From NCBI GenBank assembly GCA_020849655.1, contig JADLFU010000017.1, forward strand, positions 1 to 32,036: a stretch of 32,036 nucleotides of DNA, written 5' to 3'. The translations under genes were made by a program, and so were the position numbers. The notes beneath the pieces were generated by a model. The model saw only the letters and a program-made list of their open reading frames with translations, was not told the origin of the DNA and ran no database searches. Source of the stretch: Polyangiaceae bacterium (GTDB lineage Bacteria; Myxococcota_A; Polyangia; Polyangiales; Polyangiaceae). Position 1 is the stretch's first letter. Every line of letters begins with the position of its first letter. Positions 23,647-30,618 of this stretch are shown here, one piece after another.

Positions 23647-24075
23647 TCAGCCAGGCGCCGACGCGGCCGCCTTCGCCCGGATGAACCGGAACAGCTGCCG
23701 GAACGGCACGGCGGTCGGGCAGCGGGCCTCCTTCTCGTCCAGCACCTCGTCCGGCACGTGCGCGATGGCCCGCGCGGCGGCGTCGTAGTCGGGCATGCTC
23801 CGGCTCGACGCGAGCACGACGCGCATCAGCCCTGGATACTCGCCGCGCGAGGCCGCGATGCGCGCTCCTTCGCCGCGGTCGCAGCGCCCGCACGCCACGC
23901 ACCCGCTGAAGGCGGGCATCCGGTCGCGCTCGTCCGCGTCGACCGGCGGCAGGCGATCCTCCCGGTAGTTCTCGAGGAACACCGGCAGCCCCGTGCGCTT
24001 GCCGGCGAGGCGCCCGAGCAGCGACCGCACGAGCGCGATCGCGAGGATGAGGAGCGCGCGGAGCTGAGCCGACAC
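23647..24075 (-). CDS. membrane-anchored 4Fe-4S-type protein
   Basis: 142 residues. An N-terminal hydrophobic helix (ALLILAIALVRSLLG, about 7-21) is followed by a soluble part with GCVACGRCDRG, a C-x2-C-x2-C ferredoxin-type motif. A later RCPTAVPF supplies a Cys-Pro that could be the fourth ligand of a single 4Fe-4S cluster. This resembles half of a heterodisulphide-reductase or succinate-dehydrogenase iron-sulphur module, but the rest does not match a family I know. GTG start, preceded by a candidate leaderless promoter and a palindrome. It may transfer electrons at the membrane; the partner is unknown. Confidence 0.65.
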   Translation of the reverse strand: MSAQLRALLILAIALVRSLLGRLAGKRTGLPVFLENYREDRLPPVDADERDRMPAFSGCVACGRCDRGEGARIAASRGEYPGLMRVVLASSRSMPDYDAAARAIAHVPDEVLDEKEARCPTAVPFRQLFRFIRAKAAASAPG

Positions 24076-24082
24076 CTCGGCG

Positions 24083-24111
24083 AACCTAGCACCCGGCCGA
24101 TCCCCCGCGAA
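24083..24111 (-). promoter_or_regulatory. candidate promoter of the 4Fe-4S gene
   Basis: On the minus strand TTCGCG (24106-24111), 17 bases, TAGGTT (24083-24088) and then seven bases to the GTG at 24075. The -35 box touches the palindrome at 24110-24125, so a regulator bound there could control it. Confidence 0.3.
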
Positions 24112-24125
24112 CCGTAACGGTTACG
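24110..24125. promoter_or_regulatory. overlapping palindromes, candidate operator or activator site
   Basis: AACCGTAACGGTTACG contains two perfect overlapping inverted repeats, AACCGT-A-ACGGTT (24110-24122) and CGTAAC-G-GTTACG (24113-24125). It is AT-richer than its surroundings. It abuts the -35 box of the minus-strand 4Fe-4S gene and lies about 100-115 bases before the expected start of transcription of the sigma-54-type promoter at 24198, the usual distance for an activator site. Confidence 0.4.
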
Positions 24126-24197
24126 CCCGCGTGACGCCCGGCGAGGCCCCCCGCGCGTCATCGGCCCGGATCGCGGGGGAATTCTCGACCTCGCTGG

Positions 24198-24214
24198 CTG
24201 GCACGGCGGCTGCT
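24198..24214 (+). promoter_or_regulatory. sigma-54 (-24/-12) promoter
   Basis: CTGGCACGGCGGCTGCT matches the consensus YTGGCACGrNNNTTGCW at every defined position except the first T of TTGC, with the invariant GG and GC correctly spaced. Transcription would start near 24225, leaving a leader of about 37 bases to the ATG at 24262. rpoN is encoded in the same window. Confidence 0.6.
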
Positions 24215-24261
24215 TTGGACCCTCTCGTCCCGCGCCCTGGCGCAACTCGAAGGAACCGACC

Positions 24262-24900
24262 ATGACCGCCCTCCACGTCCTCCCTGCTACCCCGACCTCC
24301 CACGAAGACCTGCACGCGGCCGACGTCGCGCTGGTCGCAGGGCTGATCACCGGTGACGACGGCGCGTGGCGCACGTTCCAGCAGCGCTACGACCGCCTGA
24401 TCTACCGGTGCATCACCCGCGTCACCGGGCGCTTCGCGGCGCGCCTCGCGACGGACGACGTCGCCGAGATCTACGCGACCCTCTTGCTCAGCCTCGTCGC
24501 GAACGACAAGCACAAGCTCCGCAGCTTCGACCCGTGCCGCGGCAACCGCTTCAGCTCGTGGGTCGGCATGCTCGCGGTCAACGCCGCCTACGACCACCTC
24601 CGGTCGGTCAAGCGCGACGCCGGCAAGGCCGCGATCCACGAGGCCGACTCGCTGCAGTCCGAGCTCCCCGACCCGTTCGAGGTGTGCGCGGAGCGCGAGC
24701 GCGCGAGCCGCGTCGAGGAGGCGCTCGCCGACTTCTCCGCGAAGGACCGCGCCTTCATGGACCTCTACTACGGCGAGGGCCTGACCCCGGAGCAGGTCGC
24801 GAACCGGATGAACATCTCGGTGAAGACCGTCTACTCGAAGAAGCACAAGATCCAGTCGAAGCTGGAGGTGCTGCTCGGGCACGAGCACCTCGCCGCGTGA
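24262..24900 (+). CDS. sigma-70 family RNA polymerase sigma factor (ECF-like)
   Basis: 212 residues. Region 2 spans about 37-120 (WRTFQQRYDRLIYRCITRV, then DVAEIYATLLLSLV, FSSWVGMLAVNAAYDHLRS), and region 4 spans about 150-205 with the helix-turn-helix LTPEQVANRMNISVKTVYSKKHKI. Region 3 is missing, as in extracytoplasmic-function factors. A good Shine-Dalgarno AAGGA lies before the ATG. No anti-sigma factor is adjacent: the next gene is a convergent lipoprotein four bases away. The upstream -24/-12 promoter suggests control by sigma-54 and an enhancer-binding activator rather than the usual autoregulation. Target genes are unknown. Confidence 0.88.
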   Translation: MTALHVLPATPTSHEDLHAADVALVAGLITGDDGAWRTFQQRYDRLIYRCITRVTGRFAARLATDDVAEIYATLLLSLVANDKHKLRSFDPCRGNRFSSWVGMLAVNAAYDHLRSVKRDAGKAAIHEADSLQSELPDPFEVCAERERASRVEEALADFSAKDRAFMDLYYGEGLTPEQVANRMNISVKTVYSKKHKIQSKLEVLLGHEHLAA

Positions 24901-24904
24901 CGCG

Positions 24905-25714
24905 TCAGGGGCAGTACTGCGACGCGATCTTCCACCAGCCGCGGCGCGCCCCAGGGTTCCACACGACCTTGGGGCCGCCGTAGAAGCAGACGTGGTAGCC
25001 GTACCACTCGCCGTCGCAGCTGGTGTTCGCCACCGCGATCTCGTCGGTCGATCCGACGACGTGCTGCCCGGCGCAGAACCCCTGCGCGCGCAGCTCCGCG
25101 GTGACGGCGCCGAACCACGCCTGGCAGATGTCCTCGACGCTGCCGCCGGGGAAGCCCGTGATCGGGCAGTCGCTGCCAGGGCTGCAACCCGTCAGCTTCG
25201 ACATCGCCGCGTTGACCGCGGCGTCTACGGCGGGATCGGTGTCGTCGTACGAAGCGGCCGAGGCGATGAAGCCGTCCGGGTCCGGGACGCCCTGCGGGAA
25301 CGGATCCCCGCTGCACTTGGGGCCGGACGCCGCGCCTCCTGCGCCGCCGACCGAGCCGTTCGCCGCCGCGCCCGCCTGGCCTGCGGCGCCGCCCGGCGCG
25401 CCCGCGTGCCCCGCCGAGCCGGCGGTCGCGCTGCCGGCGAACCCCGCGCCTGCCGAGCCTGCCGTCGCGCCGCCAGCGAACCCCGCCACGCCGGGCAGCT
25501 GACCGCCAGCGCCCGCGCTGCCCGCCGTGGTGCCGCCACCCCCGAACGCCCCCGCGCTGCCCGCGCCGCCGCTCCCGCCAGACGCCGCGCCTCCCGCGCC
25601 CGCCGACACGACGGCGCCGCCGCGCCCCACCGCGTCCCCCGACTCCTCTGCGCACGCGACGACGACGGCGGCGACGGCGAACGAGAGCCACGCGAAGCGC
25701 GGGGTCAGGGACAT
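24905..25714 (-). CDS. lipoprotein with Gly/Ala-rich linker and cysteine-containing C-terminal domain
   Basis: 269 residues. The signal peptide ends in VVVAC (Cys21). Residues about 29-133 are a low-complexity linker of Gly, Ala and Ser with frequent AGSAGAG- and GGAG-type units, resembling the flexible stalks of myxobacterial surface lipoproteins. The C-terminal domain (about 134-269) has seven cysteines (in PKCSGDP, TGCSPG, SDCPIT, EDICQAW, GFCAGQ, TSCDGEW and HVCFYGG) plus the final QYCP, and is otherwise of unknown family. Likely surface-exposed. It converges on the sigma factor gene; whether it belongs to that factor's regulon cannot be told. Confidence 0.72.
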   Translation of the reverse strand: MSLTPRFAWLSFAVAAVVVACAEESGDAVGRGGAVVSAGAGGAASGGSGGAGSAGAFGGGGTTAGSAGAGGQLPGVAGFAGGATAGSAGAGFAGSATAGSAGHAGAPGGAAGQAGAAANGSVGGAGGAASGPKCSGDPFPQGVPDPDGFIASAASYDDTDPAVDAAVNAAMSKLTGCSPGSDCPITGFPGGSVEDICQAWFGAVTAELRAQGFCAGQHVVGSTDEIAVANTSCDGEWYGYHVCFYGGPKVVWNPGARRGWWKIASQYCP

Positions 25715-25794
25715 CTCACCGCACTTGTATCAGGCGCGCGTCGCGACGACGATCGGCCCGTGCCGACCACGACGTCTCCCGAGCGGCGTGGCGC

Positions 25795-27768
25795 GTGCGG
25801 GGGCCGGTGATCTCGTCGCGCGGGGTCGGCAGGCTGATCGTCGGAGCGCTCCTCGGCGCGGGGTACGTGGCCGCGCTCGCGCTGGTCGTCGCCCGCCGCG
25901 CGGCCTCGGACACGCGGGTGCTCGGCGTCGAGGCCGCGCACGTGACGCGCGCGATCGTCGAGCGCTTCCCCGACCACGTCGCCTCGGCGGCGCGCCTCGT
26001 GGCGTCGCTCGCCGTCGTCGAGGGCGCGCTCGTGGGCGCGGCGGCGGCGGCCGTCCTCGAGCTGCGTGAGCTCGCGCAGCAGAGATCGCTCGGCCGCCGC
26101 GCCTGGCTGCCGCTGCTCGTGCTCATCCCCCTCGCGCACCTCGCGCACCTCACGTGGGCGATGGCGTGGCACCCGGCGTTGTTCTCCGAGGCGTTCTACG
26201 AAGCCGGGGGCGCCCGCCGGCTGCTCCAGGTCGTCGTGACGGACCAGCTCGGTCCGGGCGGGGTCGTGGTCGCGTGGACGGCCGCGTCGACGCTGTTCGT
26301 CCTGGGTGGCCAGCGGGCGCGCGCGTCGTGGTCGCGCCTCCGGGCGCGCGCGCGCGGGCTCGGGGCGCTCGCCGGGGCGCTCGGCGCGTTCACCGTGATC
26401 GTGTGGGCTTGGCCCGCTTCACGTCCTCGCGCGGCGGCGAGATCGAGGCCGAACGTCCTCATCCTCGCGGTCGACTCTCTCCGCACGGACCGGGTGACGC
26501 CGCGCACGATGCCCGCGCTCTCGCGGTTCGTGGCCGGCGCGACCTCGTTCGAGCGGGCGTATGTCTCGGTGCCGCGCACCTTCCCTTCCTGGGTGACGTG
26601 GCTCACCGGGCGCTGGCCCCACGAGCACGGGGTCCGCCACATGTTCCCGTCCGCGCGCGCGCGGTCGAGCGAGCTCCGCGCGCTGCCCGCGCGCCTCGCC
26701 GAGGCCGGCTACGCCACGGCGGTCGCCAGCGACTACGCGGGCGACGTCTTCCCGCGGGTGTCGCTGGGGTTCCAGAGGGTCGACACGCCGACCTTCCACT
26801 TCGGAGAGCTCATCCGCCACAAGGCGCTCGAGTCGCAGCCGCCCGTGATGCCGCTCCTCACGAGTCGCCTCGGTCGGTGGCTCGCGCCGACGACCCGCGG
26901 CCTCGCGCGGCTGCCCGACGCCCGCGACGTCGCCGACCGCGCGCTCGGGGCCATCGACGCGGCGGGCGACCGCCCGTTCTTCGTCGTCGCGTTCTTCGGC
27001 GATGCACACTTTCCTTACGCGATCACCCACGAGGACCGCGCCGGACTCGACCGCGCGTACCGCGGCAGGTTCAAGTACGAGAAGCAGAACCGCCTCGGTC
27101 GCGACGCCCCCCCCGACGACGCGGACGTCGCGCAGATCCGCGCGCTCTACGACGGCGCGACGCGCGCGGTCGACAGAGGGATCGCGCGGGCGCTCGCGGG
27201 TCTGCGCGCGCGCGGGCTCGAGGGATCGACCGTCGTGATCGTCACGGCCGATCACGGCGAGGCGCTGCTCGAGCACGGCAGGGGGCAAGGCCACGGCGAT
27301 CACCTGTTCGGCGAGGACGTGCTGCGTGTCCCGCTCGTCATCCGCGACGGCCGGGCGCCTCGCCCCGCGAGGATCGACGCCGTGGTGCGGGACGTCGATC
27401 TCGCGCCGACGGTGGCGGAGCTGGTCGGCGTCGACGCCGAGGGCGCGACGTCGGGCGCGTCGCTCGCGCCGGCGCTCCGGGGCGAGGCGCTCCCCGCGCG
27501 AGACGCGTTCTCCGAGACGGGCCTGTGGTTCACCGAGGACGTCGACGGCGTCCCGCGCGCGCTGCGCCTGCCATACCCGGACGTCTCGCGCATGCTCGAG
27601 GTCGAGCGCGATCGCGGCGACGACGTCGTGCTCGCCGAGCGCTGGGCGGCGACGACGACGATGGCGAAGCACCGCGCGCTCACGACGGCGACCCACCGCC
27701 TCGTGCTGATGCCGACCCGCGGCGGCCTGCGCGAGCGGCTGTTCGATCTGTCGCGAGATCCGGGCTGA
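25795..27768 (+). CDS. membrane sulfatase/alkaline-phosphatase-fold enzyme with Thr nucleophile, cut by an in-frame TGA
   Basis: 657 residues to the TGA at 27766. About five membrane helices occupy residues 11-206. The sulfatase fold follows: metal-binding Asp227 in VLILAVDSLRTD, a nucleophile segment RTFPSWVTWLTG, and TADHGEALLEHG. At the position of the formylglycine Cys/Ser of true sulfatases there is Thr262, and the usual Arg is Trp. This fits phosphotransferase-type members (as in LtaS or EptA) more than a sulfatase. The frame stays open after the TGA for 54 sensible codons to 27933, where it overlaps the next gene as ATGA, so the natural end was probably there. GTG 25807 with a nearer G-rich stretch is an alternative start. 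Confidence 0.82.
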   Translation: MRGPVISSRGVGRLIVGALLGAGYVAALALVVARRAASDTRVLGVEAAHVTRAIVERFPDHVASAARLVASLAVVEGALVGAAAAAVLELRELAQQRSLGRRAWLPLLVLIPLAHLAHLTWAMAWHPALFSEAFYEAGGARRLLQVVVTDQLGPGGVVVAWTAASTLFVLGGQRARASWSRLRARARGLGALAGALGAFTVIVWAWPASRPRAAARSRPNVLILAVDSLRTDRVTPRTMPALSRFVAGATSFERAYVSVPRTFPSWVTWLTGRWPHEHGVRHMFPSARARSSELRALPARLAEAGYATAVASDYAGDVFPRVSLGFQRVDTPTFHFGELIRHKALESQPPVMPLLTSRLGRWLAPTTRGLARLPDARDVADRALGAIDAAGDRPFFVVAFFGDAHFPYAITHEDRAGLDRAYRGRFKYEKQNRLGRDAPPDDADVAQIRALYDGATRAVDRGIARALAGLRARGLEGSTVVIVTADHGEALLEHGRGQGHGDHLFGEDVLRVPLVIRDGRAPRPARIDAVVRDVDLAPTVAELVGVDAEGATSGASLAPALRGEALPARDAFSETGLWFTEDVDGVPRALRLPYPDVSRMLEVERDRGDDVVLAERWAATTTMAKHRALTTATHRLVLMPTRGGLRERLFDLSRDPG

Positions 27769-27933
27769 ACCCGCGATCTCTCCCCGGAGGAGCCCGCGCT
27801 CGCCGCCGAGCTGCGCGCGCGGCTGCTCTCGTGGGTGCTCGCCGATCGAGACATGTCGCTCTCGAGCGGTCACCTCCTCCACCGCCGCGTCGCCGAGACC
27901 GCGACGAGCGCGCTCTCGCTGCCGTCGCCATGA
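27766..27933 (+). other. in-frame TGA and the severed C-terminal tail of the preceding gene
   Basis: After the TGA (27766-27768), directly following LFDLSRDPG, the same frame encodes TRDLSPEEPALAAELRARLL and then a helical stretch to a TGA at 27931-27933. DPG followed by a polar residue and RDLS is the normal continuation at the end of the sulfatase fold. The tail has ordinary composition and ends in an ATGA overlap with the next start. A single-base change of GGA, CGA or TGG would give the TGA. Confidence 0.75.
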
Positions 27934-30560
27934 AGCTGCGCCTCGCCCGGTCGTCGCCGCCCGTCGCGCTGGTCGTCGCGCTCACGGCCGCCGTGGTGAT
28001 CGCTCGCCGCGAGGGGACGCCGCGCTCGCCCCCGATCCCCGCGCCTGCCCCGCCGACCGCGGCCTCCGCGCGCGCCGTGCCCGCGCCTCTGGCGTCCGTC
28101 GCCGAGCGCCTCGCGGCTCACCCCGACCGCCTCCGCGCAGAGCTGCCGAGGCTCGATCGCGCGTACCCCGGGTTCCGAAAGGCCTGCTGGCGCTCGCTGC
28201 CCTCGCCGTACGCGCGCTCCTCCCCTCTGCCCCGTCGCGCGCTCTCGATCGTGGCGCTGCCCTCGTCGCGCGAGCTCGGCCAGAAGGCCGAGCAGGCGAG
28301 CGGCTGGCGCGAGGACGAGCGGACCTGGAACATGAGCCAGGCGAGCTTCGAGCTGCGAGAGTCCTTCGTCGCGCCGCCGCCGGGCACGCTGCGCTACCGC
28401 GTGCGCCTCCCCGAGGGCGGGCGGCTCGAGGTCGGCACGGCGGCGGTCGCGCTCCCCGCGTCCAGCGTGACGTTCGAGGTCGCGGTGAGGGCGGCGAGCG
28501 GCGAGCGCGCGGTCGTCGACCAGTCGCGCGTCTCCGCAGGAGAGCCCACCGCGTGGCACGAGCGCGTGGTCGATCTCTCGCGGTTCTCGGGGGAGGAGGT
28601 GGAGCTCGAGCTCGTCACCACGACCCGCTACACGGGCGACGATCCGCCGACCGCGCTCTGGGGCACGCCGACGATCGTGGGGCGCGGGCCGGCGCCGGTG
28701 CCGTACTCGGTGCTGTGGATCGTCGTCGACGCGCTGCGGCCCGACGTGCTCGCCGCGCTGCACACGCCGGAGCTGGACGCCGCGCGCGCGGCCGCGGCGC
28801 TGCCGCCGAAGGAGGCCTGGCTGCCCGCGATGCCGACGGTCGCGCCGAACCTCGACGCGCTCGCCGCCCGCGGCGTCTCGTTCGCCGACGCGACCAGCGC
28901 CGCGACCTGGACGCGCCCCGGCACGATCGCGCTGCTCGCGGGCGCGCGCTCGACGGAGCTCGGCCTCGACGCGACGCCCTGGGTGCTGCCCGAGAGCACG
29001 ATCCAGCAGTTCTACTCGCGGCGCCCGCCGCTCGTCCCGCTCGTGCTCGGCGGCCTCGGCGTGCGCGTCGAGGGCTTCGTGAACAACTTCTTCCTCGCGG
29101 GCTACGCGCGCGTGGGCGTCGACGCGGGCTTCCCCCGGCTGGTCGACCACCGGCACGAGACCCTCGACACGCGGCGCATCGTGCGGGACGCCGTCGCCTT
29201 CCTCGAGGCGCGCAAGGACGAGCGGACCTTCGCCTTCGTCAACCTCAACTCACCTCACAATCCTTACGACCCTCCCGACCGCTGCCTCGCGCGCGTGCCG
29301 CCGCCGCCGCTCGGGCCGCGCGATCCGACGGTGCGGAAGTACCTCGCCGAGATCTCGAAGGACGACGAGGCGGTGGGCGAGCTGCTCGCGGCGCTCGACC
29401 GCACGGGCGCGCGCGAGCGCACGCTGGTCGTGGTGACGGCCGATCACGGCGAGACGTTGAGCGAGGACCACGACTGGCTCGTGCACGGGCTCGGCAAGGG
29501 GCAGGGCTCGACTCGCTTCCGCCACGCGAACGCGATGTTCGACGAGACGACGCGCGTGCCGCTCGTGCTGTCGCTGCCCGGCGTGCTGCCCGAGGGGCGC
29601 GTCGTGCGGGCGCCCGTCTCGACGATCGATCTCGCGCCGACGGTGCTGTCGGTGCTCGGCGTGCCGGCTCCCCCGCGGATGACGGGCGTGGATCTGACGC
29701 CGCTCGCGCGCGGGGCCGACGGGCCGCGCGACAGGCCGATCGTGACCGAGGGCCGCGCCGCGCGCAGCGTCCGCGTCGGGCGCTACCGCTACGTCGAGCG
29801 AGACCCTGCCGCGCGCGAGGTGTCGGGGCCCACCCTCGGCCACCATGTCTGGAGAGAGGAGCTCTACGATCTCGAGGCCGATCCCGGCGAGCGGCGGAAC
29901 GTCGTCGCCGACCTGCCCGACGTCGCGTCGAGGCTGCGCGAAGAGCTCGGCGCGGCGCTCGCCACCTCGACGACGTTCGACACGAAGGACAGCGAGGCGC
30001 TGGCGGCCACGCGGCACGTGCGGCGCCCGGCCGGTGAGCCGTTGCGCGTGCGCCTGCGCTTCGTCGGCGCGGGTCGCGCGCGCAGGTTCGCGCTCCGTGG
30101 CAGCCTGCCCGCTCCCGAGCCAGGCGCGCCCGAGCCGACGGTGCGCGGGACCGTGGTCGCGGCCGAGCCCGAGGCGCTCCGCGTCGACGGCCGCGCGTTC
30201 GACCTCTCGCTCACGAGCCTGCCGGACGCGCAGGTCGGCGTCGATCTCGAGCTGTCGCCGTCGACGGCGCCGCTCACCTGGGAGGTGTCGCTCGACGACG
30301 CGCCGATCCCCCCCGAGCTGATGTTCGCTGGTCGCTACGGCCTGTCGCTGCCCGCGCTCGCCGCCGGGCTGGTGGGCGCCGACGCGCGGGCCTTCGCGGT
30401 CGGCGAGGCCGTGCCGCGGATCGATCCGCGCGGCGACCTGGGGGTGTTCGTCGTCGTCGCGCCCGGGGACGTCTCGGTCGTCGACGGCGCGCGCGACGAG
30501 GCGCTGCAGGAGATGCGAGGGCTGCTCGAGGCGTGGGGCTACGCGAAGACTGCCAAGTGA
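27930..30560 (+). CDS. large sulfatase-fold protein with Thr at the nucleophile position
   Basis: 876 residues. An N-terminal signal anchor (VALVVALTAAVVIARR) and a Pro/Ala-rich linker precede a beta-sandwich-like region (about 110-250: LRYRVRLPEGGRLEVGTAAV, then HERVVDLSRFSGEEVELEL). The sulfatase fold follows: Asp267 in VLWIVVDALRPD, Thr328 in TWTRPGTIALLAG where sulfatases carry the formylglycine Cys/Ser, FVNLNSPHNPYDPP, and TADHGETLSEDH (about 503-514), ending near LYDLEADPGERRN. A C-terminal beta-rich domain of about 200 residues follows. It was probably co-translated with its neighbour (ATGA overlap). The two share the fold but little sequence, so they are not a recent duplication. Substrate unknown; a phospho- or phosphotransfer chemistry in the periplasm is plausible. 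Confidence 0.85.
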   Translation: MKLRLARSSPPVALVVALTAAVVIARREGTPRSPPIPAPAPPTAASARAVPAPLASVAERLAAHPDRLRAELPRLDRAYPGFRKACWRSLPSPYARSSPLPRRALSIVALPSSRELGQKAEQASGWREDERTWNMSQASFELRESFVAPPPGTLRYRVRLPEGGRLEVGTAAVALPASSVTFEVAVRAASGERAVVDQSRVSAGEPTAWHERVVDLSRFSGEEVELELVTTTRYTGDDPPTALWGTPTIVGRGPAPVPYSVLWIVVDALRPDVLAALHTPELDAARAAAALPPKEAWLPAMPTVAPNLDALAARGVSFADATSAATWTRPGTIALLAGARSTELGLDATPWVLPESTIQQFYSRRPPLVPLVLGGLGVRVEGFVNNFFLAGYARVGVDAGFPRLVDHRHETLDTRRIVRDAVAFLEARKDERTFAFVNLNSPHNPYDPPDRCLARVPPPPLGPRDPTVRKYLAEISKDDEAVGELLAALDRTGARERTLVVVTADHGETLSEDHDWLVHGLGKGQGSTRFRHANAMFDETTRVPLVLSLPGVLPEGRVVRAPVSTIDLAPTVLSVLGVPAPPRMTGVDLTPLARGADGPRDRPIVTEGRAARSVRVGRYRYVERDPAAREVSGPTLGHHVWREELYDLEADPGERRNVVADLPDVASRLREELGAALATSTTFDTKDSEALAATRHVRRPAGEPLRVRLRFVGAGRARRFALRGSLPAPEPGAPEPTVRGTVVAAEPEALRVDGRAFDLSLTSLPDAQVGVDLELSPSTAPLTWEVSLDDAPIPPELMFAGRYGLSLPALAAGLVGADARAFAVGEAVPRIDPRGDLGVFVVVAPGDVSVVDGARDEALQEMRGLLEAWGYAKTAK

Positions 30561-30571
30561 TCGCCGCAGGC

Positions 30572-30600
30572 TTGCCCGTCTCTGCACAAACGGATAGTTG
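30572..30600 (+). promoter_or_regulatory. weak candidate promoter of the outer-membrane protein gene
   Basis: TTGCCC (30572-30577), 17 bases, then TAGTTG (30595-30600). The -10 match is poor and only 18 bases separate it from the ATG. Confidence 0.2.
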
Positions 30601-30618
30601 TATCGGAACGGAGACCCC

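Noticed and set aside
27766-27768. TGA read as selenocysteine
   Set aside because: It lies at the C-terminal edge of the fold, not at an active-site position, and I saw no convincing hairpin just downstream; a nonsense change or base error is simpler.
27760-27780. Frameshift explanation for the broken sulfatase-like gene
   Set aside because: The sensible downstream tail is in the same frame as the upstream part, so a substitution and not an indel is indicated.
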